Shown here: positions 33,836-43,639 of the stretch, piece after piece
How the letters are laid out: each line of letters starts with the position of its first letter
How positions within the stretch are numbered: the first letter of the stretch is position 1
NCBI GenBank assembly: GCA_030753015.1
Contig: JASMDC010000016.1
Coordinates: 10,773-74,772 of the forward strand
From: Candidatus Undinarchaeales archaeon
Lineage (GTDB): Archaea; SpSt-1190; JASMDC01
DNA length: 64,000 nt
Direction: 5' to 3'
Position numbers and translations under genes: made by a program
Notes under the pieces: generated by a model
Database searches by the model: none
What the model was told of the DNA's origin: nothing
What the model saw: only the letters and a program-made list of their open reading frames with translations

Positions 33836-34612
33836 TCACACGTCACCGAAGATCTCCGCCGAGGGATAGACCTTGATGCCCCCGGGGGCCGCTATCTTGA
33901 ACGGATAGATCTTCGTGCTGTGGTTCGTCGAGCGCATCTTACGCACGGCCAGTGCCCGCATGAACATGTTCTTCTCCTTGATGAAGTAGAGGACGATGAC
34001 ACCGTCGACGACGAACTCCTCGACACCGTAGACCGAGTACTTGTTGGCCCCCTCCTCCCTTTCCGAGATCATGAAGGTCGTGCAGTTGACCCTTCGCAGG
34101 ATGCGCGACAGGTCCATGAAGGAACGACGGATCTTGTACTGGTCGTTGAAGTACATCCCAAGGATGGTCGCAGAGTCGAGGACGAGCCGCTTGGCCCCGA
34201 TCTCCATCACCGAATCCTCGATGGTGGTGACCAGAGATTCCCACTTGTAGAGCTCGGGCTCGACGACATTGAGCTTCTTGTCCTTGATTAGACCGCGAAC
34301 GTCCCAGCCGAAGTGACAGGCATTCTCTATGATCTGTTTGGGTGGCTCCTCGAGAGTAAGGTAGATACCGGGTTCTTCTTCGTACTGGGCCCCATGGCAG
34401 AGGAACTGCATCCCGATCGTCGACTTCCCGTTCCCGCACGAACCTGTGATGAGAACAAGGTTGTTGCGTGGGATACCCCCCTGGAGCAGGTCGTCGAGGC
34501 CAGGGACCCCCGACCTCACGCGTGTGACCTGTGACGGCTTCCCGAGCTCCTCGCCGTCGGTCAGCTGGGTCGTCGTCTCTTCTTCTTCCTCCTCGATCTC
34601 ACCAAAGGCCAT
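33836..34612 (-). CDS. KaiC/RAD55-like RecA-superfamily ATPase
   Basis: Single-domain ATPase of 258 residues. GVPGLDDLLQGGIPRNNLVLITG leads into the Walker A GSCGNGKST (57-65). LEEPPKQI and the Walker B strand RLVLDSATI follow, and ISEREEG matches the KaiC family sensor region. The N-terminus is a Glu/Thr-rich tail. Archaeal proteins of this type often regulate signalling or motility, but the target here is unknown. ATG 34612 was chosen because TTTTTTAATA on the minus strand lies about 27 nt upstream. It sits between the S-layer gene and the divergent giant gene. Confidence 0.82.
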   Translation of the reverse strand: MAFGEIEEEEEETTTQLTDGEELGKPSQVTRVRSGVPGLDDLLQGGIPRNNLVLITGSCGNGKSTIGMQFLCHGAQYEEEPGIYLTLEEPPKQIIENACHFGWDVRGLIKDKKLNVVEPELYKWESLVTTIEDSVMEIGAKRLVLDSATILGMYFNDQYKIRRSFMDLSRILRRVNCTTFMISEREEGANKYSVYGVEEFVVDGVIVLYFIKEKNMFMRALAVRKMRSTNHSTKIYPFKIAAPGGIKVYPSAEIFGDV

Positions 34613-35011
34613 ACTGGGCTTATTCTTGTGGTGTAGTATTAAAAAAGTGACATCGGGGCACCCTTGCATTACTTACGGACCGATGGTCCTTTGACCGGTG
34701 AAATGATATCATTATCCGGCCTGCCGAAAAAGGACACCACAAGGGCGCTATCGACAACTGACGAAGGGCGAATCGACGATAAACACTCGTAAATACGCCA
34801 ATCCTTGCCCCGCTCCGATAGAAAATGCCGATCACAAGTCTCGGAACGGTCCGGAACCGTAATATAGGCCCGTTCGGACCGCATAGTGGAAATACTGGCC
34901 ATTTCAGGGTAGGCCCTTTATAAAACCGTCACGGGGCCCTTTATATATGGGCAGAGGTTCCGCCTTAGAAGGACACTACACGTTGTCATGTCCTGAGGAA
35001 GGTCTATTCAT
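34613..35011. promoter_or_regulatory. Intergenic control region between KaiC-like ATPase and giant secreted protein
   Basis: 399 nt without a credible gene. It holds the TATA element of the ATPase at about 34638-34647 (minus strand), an inverted repeat ACGGT-ccgga-ACCGT at 34846-34860, a possible second arm pair cggtcc/ggaccg (34847-34852 and 34876-34881), and two direct repeats of ggccctttata at 34912-34922 and 34935-34945 that look like duplicated promoters for the plus-strand gene. A short minus-strand ORF (34620-34902) overlaps the ATPase promoter and looks spurious. Confidence 0.5.
34912..34948 (+). promoter_or_regulatory. Duplicated TATA/BRE element of the giant secreted protein gene
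   Basis: Two copies of ggccctttata 23 nt apart, extended as ctttataaaa (34916-34925) and ctttatatat (34939-34948). The nearer copy would give a leader of about 40 nt containing GAGGAAGG (34995-35002) before ATG 35012. Confidence 0.55.
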
Positions 35012-38000
35012 ATGGTGAACGAACGATTGCACAGAACCATTTTTATGGCATTGATCTGCGTATTCTTGCTGGCGGCGATGGGAACTAGCGTAAATGCTCG
35101 TTTCCAAAATGACTATTCCACGACCGCAAATATCCGCTATTATTGTAACGGAGCGAAGATCACCTCAACAGACTCAGATTCCGATAGCATGCGGGATTGT
35201 TTCTCCACGTATCCAAAAGGCACGAAAGATGGCAATGACATCCAAGAAGGATCCCATCCATCGGTAGTAAACAAGATCATAACAAGGTGCAAGAGTGACA
35301 TCATCGGCGAAAATGTCTACGACCAGGATTCCAGGTGCGACAACTGTCGCTATGTCTCCCATGTCTACTACTCCCTCGTCCAACCCACCAACGCTGGTTT
35401 CGGCGGCGATGAGGTGAAGTGTACCCAGGTCAAGTTCCGTAAGTGCTCGATGTCCGGCTATACCGGAAGCAAGTCATGCATCATTGAGAACGATGGCAAG
35501 AAGGCCGGACGGAATTGCGAGGCGGACGGGAAGATTACAGCGTGTGTCGACAAGTGTTGTCCTCAGGGTACGGGCTGCTCCGGTGGAAAGTGTGTGCCGA
35601 AGAACACCGGTACGGGAACAGGCACTGGTACCGGTACTGGCACCGGCACGGGAACGGGTACCGGCACTGGTACCGGCACGGGAACAGGTACTGGTACGAG
35701 CAGTGAGCAGGTCTTCCACATCTGCAAGGTTGCTTCAGGTTCGACGATAAGTTACGCGTGCCAATCAGGATGTACCGATAAGGTTGTTCCACACGGATTC
35801 TCCAAGCAAACTGAATGCACGGCCGCGATGAATCTTGCAAAGAATACCTGCCCCTATCAAAAGGAAGGTAAGACCCTAGCGATCAAGCTCGGCGAGTGCG
35901 CTGTCGATGGAGAAAACCACTATGAGGCCCGATGCCTCCTTACAAGGGTGACCGATAAAGCAGTGAAGTCCTTAATGTTCCCTGATAAAAAATGCTCGAA
36001 GTCCGCCAAGGACGCAGCTACCAATAACCAGGACCAGACGAACGCAGCTGCTAACTTCGACGATAGTGCCGAAAATACACGCAAAGATGCAAACAAATAC
36101 ACTGAAGCAAATAATGCCCTCGAAGCGTGCAGGAAGAAGTACCCCGGGCAGGAGGCGGAAAAATGCACGAAAGAGCAGGAGGCTGTAGCCAACGCCAAAG
36201 GGAAGGTGGACACTGCATACAAAGAGCTCAAAGGAAAGTACGATACGGAATGCAAGGAGCCGATCCCCGAGGATAAAAAGGCCACTTGTGCGAGCATGAA
36301 AGACGAGCTCGATAAGACCAAGAGCGAACTGCTCGACGCCGGCCTTAACAAGTGCTGCAAGAAGGAAAATACCTATTCCATAGAAGGCGCGTGCAAGGAC
36401 GGTGCGACCGAGGAGTCCGACACGACGAAATGCAAGCAAGAAGAGAGCGTCTGCTGCCAGGAGACAAAGGATGGCACAAAGTCGTTCCTGACCATCGCGA
36501 GGAAGGAATGCAAGGACGGCAAGGACAAGAACGAAAAGGCGTACACACGCACCGTCGAATCGTCGGCCACGGCCCAGAAGAAGGGGGACCCCGAGCTGAT
36601 CAAGGTGGACGGCGCGACCACGCCCGCCCAGCTCAATCCAGCGTCGATCGACTGTTCAAATATCGGAGAGAGCGACTACAACCGCAAGAAGGACCCCGTC
36701 CTCAACCTGTGCGATCACATGAAGAAGATGCGCACGGCCTTCAACAACATCGACGCGTTCTACTTCGGGAAGAAAGGCCAGGTCTCGGGCCTGCTCGATT
36801 ATCTCAAGATCCTCAAGGACGCCTTCAAGGACCAGTGCGATGAATGCAACAAGGCGTTCAATACCTTCAAGGGTGCTGAATACCCGAACTGCGGTAACGC
36901 CGACGTCAAAGAGCGTGCGACCATCATGAAGCTGCAGTACTCGATCGATCAGATCGCTGCGGCCGGGAAGGATGACTTCGGCCCGAAGCTCTGTGATACC
37001 GCAGCCGAGAACGTCTGCCTGGGCGATGAGGCCCGTAAGTGCGCGTTCGACGGTGAGAAGGCCGGTGTTCATAAGAAAGCGATCGAGCAGGCCAAGGCAT
37101 GCGGAGTCTGCGTCGTCATGTCGTGCTGCGCTGGCAAGGACGTGAAGGCCGGCGGGTTCGACGATGCGGATTGCTCGGAGAAGAAGATCAATCCCCCGGA
37201 AGGACCCTGCGGCTCCAAAAAGAACGGTAATGGGATAACCCTCTCTGGTACATGGCAATGCAGAAGGGACGAGGTCCAGATCAAGAAGGTGAGGTCCTAT
37301 GACCTTGGTATCACAGCCCTCAAGCATGATGCGCTCAAGGACGAGATGTGCGATGGTGGCGAATCCGACTATGTTGAATGCAATGTGGATGGAGCGGGCG
37401 GCAAGCCCAAAGAATGCGCAACAGCGGGCACAAGCTCACCGACAAGCGCTTGCAAGGATATCCCGGACATCGTTGACAAGGGACTGTATCCTGATCAGGA
37501 TTGCACCGACACGGTCTGGGACGATCCCGATAGCGATGATAAAGGCAAGATCGCCGACAACAAGAAGATGAAGTGGTGCAAAGCCCTCACCAAGAAGAAC
37601 GAGAACAGGGGAATGCTCTGCAAGTACAAGGAGAAGTTCGACTGCCAGAAGGAGCTCTCGGACTGTGACTGGGAAAAAGGCGGCAATTACGAGAAGGATA
37701 GCAATGGGTACGCCGCCAACGTCATCGAGTGCTACGGCTACCCCGAGAACAAGGAAGAGCCGGGTTGCGACGACTACAAGCCCGAGAAGAGGAAAGAGAT
37801 CAAGGCGGAGTCGCTCAAGAAGTACACCTACTGTACCTACAACACGGGCGATAACCAAGGCTTCTTCTGTCAGTATGAAGGACAAGACAAGAAGTCAAGG
37901 TGCCAGGACTGGGACGCTAAGGGAGCCGTCATCGAGGTCGGCATCTCCGAGAACGCGGCGGTCCTCGAATCCGCGCTGCTCGACTGTCAGACGCAGGCCG

Positions 38001-41000
38001 CTCAGCTCAAGGACGTGTGCACGCTCTCCGGGTCCAAAGTGCTCAACGACAACAAGGGAGACCTCAGTCCGTGCGCCATGGAGAAGATGATCGACGACAT
38101 GATCGACTTCGTCGAGAACTTCCACTACAGGTACGCGGGCAAGAACGGCACCCTGCAACAGATCACGAATATCATGAAGAAGACCCAGGGATGCAACGCC
38201 GACAGTACCTTCGTACCGGATGCCGAGGAGTTCACGTCAGAGGCCAAGCCGAAGTCCAACGATGACATCATCGACTCCTATAAATACAAGGGCGCCTCCA
38301 AGAAGGGGGAGACCAAGCCTTCCGCTCAGAACGACGTGGTCATCGTCTACGAGATGAAGGCCATCCACGCGCTCCGGACGGACCAGGAGAACTATGGCAT
38401 AGGGCTCAAGAAATTCCAGGCCCAAGTCAAGGCCCTCCTGCAGATGTTCCAGGCCGAAAAGGGATTCATGGATGACATCGAGAGCGCACAGAAGTTCGAC
38501 TATAAGGTCTTCATCCCTGCCGATTTCGCGCTCGGTCCTACAAAGACGGGCGACGCCCCCATGTATGATGGGTACGCCTGGAAGGTCTTCGAAGATAACA
38601 AGGACGTCTGCACGACCGTGGGCTCCAAATGCACGGATATGCAGGACATCAAGGATGAGAAGAAGAAGCTTGAGACGAATACCAAGACCGCGATGGCTAT
38701 GTGCAAAGGATGCTTCGTGCTCCCGCAAGTGATCGGCAAATGCAAGAACCAGGGCGATGAATGCAGCCAATGGAGCGTCTGGATGAGCGGGATAACAGGT
38801 AAGGACTGCACAATCAAGGGAACGTCTTCTGCGGAGGACTTCGACTCGCGTGACAATAAAAACGCCGATGCATGGGACGAGCCGATCAAGGGTGCTGCGA
38901 AGAACCTCGCCGACAAGACGGTCATGGATCCCGAGGCTCTCTTCAACAAGATCGATGGGTGTTTCGACTACTCGATCCAATCCGTTGACGCGCTCGAGGA
39001 GTGCAAGAGCAAGAGCGACGGTGATTCATGCCGCGGCGGCATCTGCTGCTTCAAGGAATGCACCGACGCCACGGCCTGCCACCCCTATGACCTGAAGTGC
39101 AAGTGGAGCAAACAGGACCAGCTCCCCGAGTCCCAGGGCCACAAGTGCGGCGGCACAGAGGTCGAAGGCAGGTGCTGCTGGGGCCAGTGCATCCCAGGCG
39201 AGGGCAACTGCGGCCAGGAGTCTCCGTTGTGCAATGGCCGCCCCGACGGGAGTGAGTGCGCTCAGCAGGGCACGCAGGGCATCTCCAAGTGCTGCACCAT
39301 TAGTAACAAGAACTACTGCATCCCGACCGTACAGTGCAGCGTCACCGATACGTGCTATGGCAAGAACGTCGGCGATTCCTGCAACAACGGGCAGGGCATC
39401 TGCTGCGCTGGCATGGGTATTCTAGGTACCAACCACATCCCGTACTGCGAGCAGAACAGTAACGTGATAGGGAGCTCCGGTAAGGAGTGGCAGAAGTTGG
39501 GGCAGAGAGTCAATATCTTCAAGAACTGCGGCTCACAGTACCAGCAGCACGACAGTTGCCGGTACGAGGGCCAGCCGTGCGATCCCTTCGGCGGCTCCGG
39601 CGGTGGCTATCAAGGCGGCTACAGCAGTGGCAATCAACAACAGGGCGGCGGCTGGCGCAACTATAATAACAACGACCAGTACCGCTACTCCAGCTACCCT
39701 GGTAGCGGCGGCACCTGCTGCAAGATGTGGGGCGGTGCCACGGTCGCCAAGGTGGACCTCGTCCAGGTGTTCACCTGCTCGCGCACCGCGTGTCGGAAGG
39801 AGGAACCCCCAGCCGAGGAAACTCCTGAGGAAGAGGAGGAGGAAAAGAAGGACGAGGAAGCTGAAGATCCCGAAGCTCGCGAGATCTGCGAGGAGAAGGA
39901 GAGCGGCGACTTCTGCAAGTACGGCGAGGACGACAACAAGGGTCTGTGCTGCACCAAGGACGGCGAGCTCTACTGCAACACCCAGGTCGACGAGTGCCCC
40001 GAGGACTGGGGCGACATGACCTGCGAGGACAAGGAACTGGGCGATGCCTGCCTGCGGAACACCGAGAACGAGGGTAAGTGCTGCGAGCGCGAGGGATCCG
40101 ATACTCTCTTATGCTGGCCCGGCGCTACCAAGTGCAAGACCGAGATCGACGATCTTGATACAGATCCCGATAATCCCGCCGTGTGCAACGAGGTCTGCAA
40201 GACCTGCGCGGATGCCGAGAACTCGCACTGCCATGCCCAGACCGGCAACTGTGTTTGCGAGCGGGGCAACGAGTGGAGGCTCACGAGTCAGAAGTGCAAC
40301 CAGAACGTCCAGGAACCGTCGAACTCGAAGTACCTCGGCTGCTGCCGTGCAATGTTCGAGGTCGACCTGAGCATCGAGGAGCCTGCCAACACGGACGAAC
40401 CATATATCGACGGCAGTTCCACGCACAGCCTGGATACGAACATCGTCTTCGAGCTCAAGAATCCCACCGAGTCACAGGTGTTCGTGTGCGAGGAGTGGTG
40501 GAAGATCTACAAGAGCTCCGGCGGCTGGAAGAACGTCGACCAGGTCATGCAGGAGGCTCCGACCGGGTGCAAGGGCGTCTCCTCGAAGGAGAGTATCTAC
40601 TGGGACCAAAAGGGTGTCCTGGACGATGACATCGAGGACATGGAGGCCGGCAGCTACAAGGTCGAGGCCTGCTACTGCACCAAGGTCGAAGGGACCTCAT
40701 GCGCATCCGGTCACAAGAAGTGCATAGACCGCAAGTTCCGTATCGTGGACCCGTCGTCCCAATCGGGCGACGACCAGGACTTCAGCATGTGTATCGCTCC
40801 AGCGAGCATCACAACTACCGTGAGCTTCGACAAGTGCCAGACCATCACTTCCGAGACGGGTTACTGCTGCAAGTACGGGTTCAAGGAGGAGCCGATCTCG
40901 CTATCGTGCTCCACCGACTCCTGCGCCACCCGCCCCGATGGCACCGAGTGCCAGGGCGGCAATGGCATCTGCAAGGACGGAGTGTGCGCCGATATACTCG

Positions 41001-43549
41001 ATCCCGACGACGACGAGTGCGCCGACAAGGAGGACGGCGAGTCCTGTGATGACGGCAATGGCGCCTGCAACGAAGGACGATGCACAGAGCTCACCGATCC
41101 CGACGAGTGTGCCGACAGAGAGGACGGTGCTAGCTGCAACGGCGGCAAGGACGTGTGCGTCGACCACCGGTGCGTTGATGTGCTAGATCCCGTGGACGAA
41201 TGCTTCGACCCCACGGTGCCTCTCAAGAAGGAGGACGGTACTCCCTGCAACGGCGGCAATGATATCTGCAAGGAAGGTAAGTGTGTCGACGTCATCCCCA
41301 GCGGGAACTGCACGGGTGCTGCGAACGGCGACACCTGCAAGAACGGCATGGGCATCTGCACCGACGGAAAGTGCGTCGAGAAGATCCCCAACAACGACGA
41401 GTGCGAGTCCCTTGTAGATGGCGAGCCGTGCAATAACAACGGTGGCGTCTGCACCGAGAGCAAGTGTGTCGATATCATCCTGCCCCCGCCGCAGTGCTAC
41501 GACAAGACGAACGGCGAGTCCTGCAACGATGGCGCTGGCGCCTGCAATGAGGGCGAATGTGTCGATATAATCGAGGACAACACCGAGTGTGGTTCAAAGG
41601 AGGACGGTCTCCCGTGCGCAGCGGGCGCAGGTATATGCGAGGCCAATAACTGTGTCGAGGTAGTATCGCCCGATGAGTGCCGCGACAAGAGCGATGCCAC
41701 CTCGTGTGACAATGGAAACGGCATGTGCGAGGAGTATCGGTGCCTCGAGATCATTCCTGGCGATGAGTGCGACGGCATGCCCGAAGGCACCTCGTGCGGT
41801 GTCGGACGGGGCGCGTGCATAGAAGGCCAGTGCTTCAAGGTCACCTCGGGTGCGAACGAGTGCGTCGGCAAGGTCGACGGCGCGGCATGCAAGGATGGCA
41901 TCGGCTCCTGTCTGAACGGCAAATGCGCAAAGGTCACAAGCCCCATCAGGGAGGAGTGCCTGCGCAAGCTCAAGGACAACGAGCGGCTGGCTGCCCGGTG
42001 CGAAGAGGCCGCCCGCGAGGTGGACATCACCTGCGAGACCGACTGCATGGCCGAGTACATCGAGAGCAACCTGCAGAAGGACTGCCTGAAGAGCTGCAAC
42101 GAGAATCCTGTCCTCAACGACAAGGTCGTCGCCTGCGGCATGGACGAGTCCTGTCTGCGGGTCGAAAAGGCGCTGTCACCAGAACTCCATGTCACCCTGC
42201 GCATGATGCGCGGCGATGACTACTCCAACACGTTCTATATCGGAGAGGAGACGCAGATCGATGTCATCATCGACAACGCGGGTGAGTTCACCTTCAGCGG
42301 TGCCGTCGAGGTCAAGCTCAAGACCGTCGAGGACTGCGACTGCCCCGAATGTCCGACCGGCTACACCTGTGACTGTGTGTGCGAGGAGAAGGTGTCACCC
42401 GTAACGACCAGGGAAATCGCACTCCTGCGACCCGGTGAGACCTTCAGGTACAGGACCAATGCGATGGTCCTTGACGAGAGCTACACGGGCAAGTCCGTGC
42501 AGCCCTACGCCGTGGTCACAAAGAGCAACAAGGCCATCTACTCTGCAGAGGGCGAGCTCGTGAACTTCATCGAGATGGGTTCTCTAGAGCTCACCGACGC
42601 CTACTTCGAAGTGAACGGAGAGAGCACCACGTCGGCCTACCCCGGCGTTACCGCTGATGGTAAGTTGAAGATAACCTCCGAATGGTTCCCGCTCAACGTG
42701 AGCGTGTTCCTAGCGGTCGAGCAAATCGAGATCGAGGGATCCCGGGCGACGTATACTATTACGGAACCGGTAAGAGACCTCGTGCTCGCTGCCGAGGCCT
42801 ATGAGGTTACCACTCGACAGATGGACGTTATCATCCGCATCGGGGTCGAGGTCAAGGCCCCCGATGGCACGGTCGTGCTACGAGATATCCTGATGGAGCA
42901 AGGTGCGGGTACCGCATCCTGCTCAGGTAAGGTCATGACCACCAAGTGCGAGACGGACAAGACAACGATAGAGATGTCCTACCCGTCAGCGTACCTGGAG
43001 GTCAAGGCCCTGAAGCTCCGTGTGGTGGACGCCCTCTTCAAGGACATGGAGGGCAAGGCCGTGAACGCCCGGTTCGAGGACACACAGGTCATCGCGACCT
43101 TGGAGGTCCAGAACATCGTTCCGTTCTCGTTCGACGGGAACATCGAACTGCTGGTGATGAAGGACGATGGCAGCGAGGTGGCCGAGGCACACACCACGGT
43201 CATCGCGAACCTGGCCGAGCGTGGCGCCAAGCGGACGATCCAGACCCAGCCGTTCGTGGCCGCCATGGGCAGCACCTACAGGATCTTCCTGCTGGCCAAG
43301 GCTGATGATGGCACTGTATGGAACGAAGAGTCCGTGAGCGAGTACCTCTTCCCCTATGGCTCGCTGAAGGTCCAGGACGCCGGGCAGATGTCGGGCGACA
43401 GGCAGGACATCAAGACGAACCTTATCTTCGCGTCCTGCCAGCTGAACGTCGAGTGCCGTGAGTGCCTGCCGGTGTGCGAGCTCCATGTGGATCCGAACAC
43501 CTGTCGGCTGACGACCGAGCACTGCGGGTGCACCTGCGACGCACGGTAA
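35012..43549 (+). CDS. Giant secreted cysteine-rich protein
   Basis: Protein of 2845 residues, no recognised family over its length. Signal peptide 1-30 (TIFMALICVFLLAAMGTSVNA). A first Cys-rich part ends in a (Thr-Gly)15 linker at 199-229. Residues about 330-1450 are charged, helical and peppered with cysteines. A Gly/Gln/Tyr-rich stretch near 1527-1568 follows, then Glu-rich and Cys-rich blocks. Eleven tandem repeats of 30-34 residues span about 1971-2314, and the last 470 residues form several Ig/CARDB-like domains. There is no C-terminal membrane helix, so it is probably released or bound through the S-layer. The frame is open throughout. It could act as an adhesin, stalk or matrix protein. 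Confidence 0.8.
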   Translation: MVNERLHRTIFMALICVFLLAAMGTSVNARFQNDYSTTANIRYYCNGAKITSTDSDSDSMRDCFSTYPKGTKDGNDIQEGSHPSVVNKIITRCKSDIIGENVYDQDSRCDNCRYVSHVYYSLVQPTNAGFGGDEVKCTQVKFRKCSMSGYTGSKSCIIENDGKKAGRNCEADGKITACVDKCCPQGTGCSGGKCVPKNTGTGTGTGTGTGTGTGTGTGTGTGTGTGTGTSSEQVFHICKVASGSTISYACQSGCTDKVVPHGFSKQTECTAAMNLAKNTCPYQKEGKTLAIKLGECAVDGENHYEARCLLTRVTDKAVKSLMFPDKKCSKSAKDAATNNQDQTNAAANFDDSAENTRKDANKYTEANNALEACRKKYPGQEAEKCTKEQEAVANAKGKVDTAYKELKGKYDTECKEPIPEDKKATCASMKDELDKTKSELLDAGLNKCCKKENTYSIEGACKDGATEESDTTKCKQEESVCCQETKDGTKSFLTIARKECKDGKDKNEKAYTRTVESSATAQKKGDPELIKVDGATTPAQLNPASIDCSNIGESDYNRKKDPVLNLCDHMKKMRTAFNNIDAFYFGKKGQVSGLLDYLKILKDAFKDQCDECNKAFNTFKGAEYPNCGNADVKERATIMKLQYSIDQIAAAGKDDFGPKLCDTAAENVCLGDEARKCAFDGEKAGVHKKAIEQAKACGVCVVMSCCAGKDVKAGGFDDADCSEKKINPPEGPCGSKKNGNGITLSGTWQCRRDEVQIKKVRSYDLGITALKHDALKDEMCDGGESDYVECNVDGAGGKPKECATAGTSSPTSACKDIPDIVDKGLYPDQDCTDTVWDDPDSDDKGKIADNKKMKWCKALTKKNENRGMLCKYKEKFDCQKELSDCDWEKGGNYEKDSNGYAANVIECYGYPENKEEPGCDDYKPEKRKEIKAESLKKYTYCTYNTGDNQGFFCQYEGQDKKSRCQDWDAKGAVIEVGISENAAVLESALLDCQTQAAQLKDVCTLSGSKVLNDNKGDLSPCAMEKMIDDMIDFVENFHYRYAGKNGTLQQITNIMKKTQGCNADSTFVPDAEEFTSEAKPKSNDDIIDSYKYKGASKKGETKPSAQNDVVIVYEMKAIHALRTDQENYGIGLKKFQAQVKALLQMFQAEKGFMDDIESAQKFDYKVFIPADFALGPTKTGDAPMYDGYAWKVFEDNKDVCTTVGSKCTDMQDIKDEKKKLETNTKTAMAMCKGCFVLPQVIGKCKNQGDECSQWSVWMSGITGKDCTIKGTSSAEDFDSRDNKNADAWDEPIKGAAKNLADKTVMDPEALFNKIDGCFDYSIQSVDALEECKSKSDGDSCRGGICCFKECTDATACHPYDLKCKWSKQDQLPESQGHKCGGTEVEGRCCWGQCIPGEGNCGQESPLCNGRPDGSECAQQGTQGISKCCTISNKNYCIPTVQCSVTDTCYGKNVGDSCNNGQGICCAGMGILGTNHIPYCEQNSNVIGSSGKEWQKLGQRVNIFKNCGSQYQQHDSCRYEGQPCDPFGGSGGGYQGGYSSGNQQQGGGWRNYNNNDQYRYSSYPGSGGTCCKMWGGATVAKVDLVQVFTCSRTACRKEEPPAEETPEEEEEEKKDEEAEDPEAREICEEKESGDFCKYGEDDNKGLCCTKDGELYCNTQVDECPEDWGDMTCEDKELGDACLRNTENEGKCCEREGSDTLLCWPGATKCKTEIDDLDTDPDNPAVCNEVCKTCADAENSHCHAQTGNCVCERGNEWRLTSQKCNQNVQEPSNSKYLGCCRAMFEVDLSIEEPANTDEPYIDGSSTHSLDTNIVFELKNPTESQVFVCEEWWKIYKSSGGWKNVDQVMQEAPTGCKGVSSKESIYWDQKGVLDDDIEDMEAGSYKVEACYCTKVEGTSCASGHKKCIDRKFRIVDPSSQSGDDQDFSMCIAPASITTTVSFDKCQTITSETGYCCKYGFKEEPISLSCSTDSCATRPDGTECQGGNGICKDGVCADILDPDDDECADKEDGESCDDGNGACNEGRCTELTDPDECADREDGASCNGGKDVCVDHRCVDVLDPVDECFDPTVPLKKEDGTPCNGGNDICKEGKCVDVIPSGNCTGAANGDTCKNGMGICTDGKCVEKIPNNDECESLVDGEPCNNNGGVCTESKCVDIILPPPQCYDKTNGESCNDGAGACNEGECVDIIEDNTECGSKEDGLPCAAGAGICEANNCVEVVSPDECRDKSDATSCDNGNGMCEEYRCLEIIPGDECDGMPEGTSCGVGRGACIEGQCFKVTSGANECVGKVDGAACKDGIGSCLNGKCAKVTSPIREECLRKLKDNERLAARCEEAAREVDITCETDCMAEYIESNLQKDCLKSCNENPVLNDKVVACGMDESCLRVEKALSPELHVTLRMMRGDDYSNTFYIGEETQIDVIIDNAGEFTFSGAVEVKLKTVEDCDCPECPTGYTCDCVCEEKVSPVTTREIALLRPGETFRYRTNAMVLDESYTGKSVQPYAVVTKSNKAIYSAEGELVNFIEMGSLELTDAYFEVNGESTTSAYPGVTADGKLKITSEWFPLNVSVFLAVEQIEIEGSRATYTITEPVRDLVLAAEAYEVTTRQMDVIIRIGVEVKAPDGTVVLRDILMEQGAGTASCSGKVMTTKCETDKTTIEMSYPSAYLEVKALKLRVVDALFKDMEGKAVNARFEDTQVIATLEVQNIVPFSFDGNIELLVMKDDGSEVAEAHTTVIANLAERGAKRTIQTQPFVAAMGSTYRIFLLAKADDGTVWNEESVSEYLFPYGSLKVQDAGQMSGDRQDIKTNLIFASCQLNVECRECLPVCELHVDPNTCRLTTEHCGCTCDAR
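35606..35698 (+). repeat. Hexanucleotide-type tandem repeat encoding (Thr-Gly)15
   Basis: Fifteen ACN GGN units encode an uninterrupted Thr-Gly linker in the giant secreted protein. Synonymous third positions vary (ACC, ACG, ACA, ACT; GGT, GGA, GGC), so the tract is kept at protein level as much as at DNA level. Copy-number change would keep the frame. Confidence 0.9.
40922..41950 (+). repeat. Eleven tandem cysteine-rich protein repeats
   Basis: Repeats of 30-34 residues with the pattern C...xDGxxCxxGxGxCxxGxCxxxxxPxxDE. Examples are CADKEDGESC, CNGGNDICKEGKC and CNDGAGACNEGEC. Each unit holds four cysteines and probably forms two disulfides. The units differ from each other, so the array is old rather than freshly amplified. 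Confidence 0.88.
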
Positions 43550-43639
43550 GGAAAGAGGAACGGGATAAGACGGGAGGGGGGCAGAGCCTCCCTCCCCCCC
43601 ACCCCGGGACCGGTCCAACTATCTCTAGGCGATAATGTA

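Noticed and set aside
34620-34902. Minus-strand ORFs in the gap before the KaiC-like gene
   Set aside because: They overlap the ATPase start and its TATA element and have no ribosome site or family.
36656-38980. Long minus-strand frames opposite the giant secreted protein
   Set aside because: They are rich in Leu/Val/Asp as expected from the complement of a Lys/Asp/Glu-rich gene, and have no promoter or domain.
40922-41950. Possible CRISPR-like array
   Set aside because: The periodicity is at the protein level with diverged DNA; no identical direct repeats or spacers.
43572-43600. G/C-rich hairpin (gggagg...cctccc) after the giant gene
   Set aside because: Only a short stem with a C-run instead of T-run on the plus strand. 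It may be chance, so it is not listed as a terminator.
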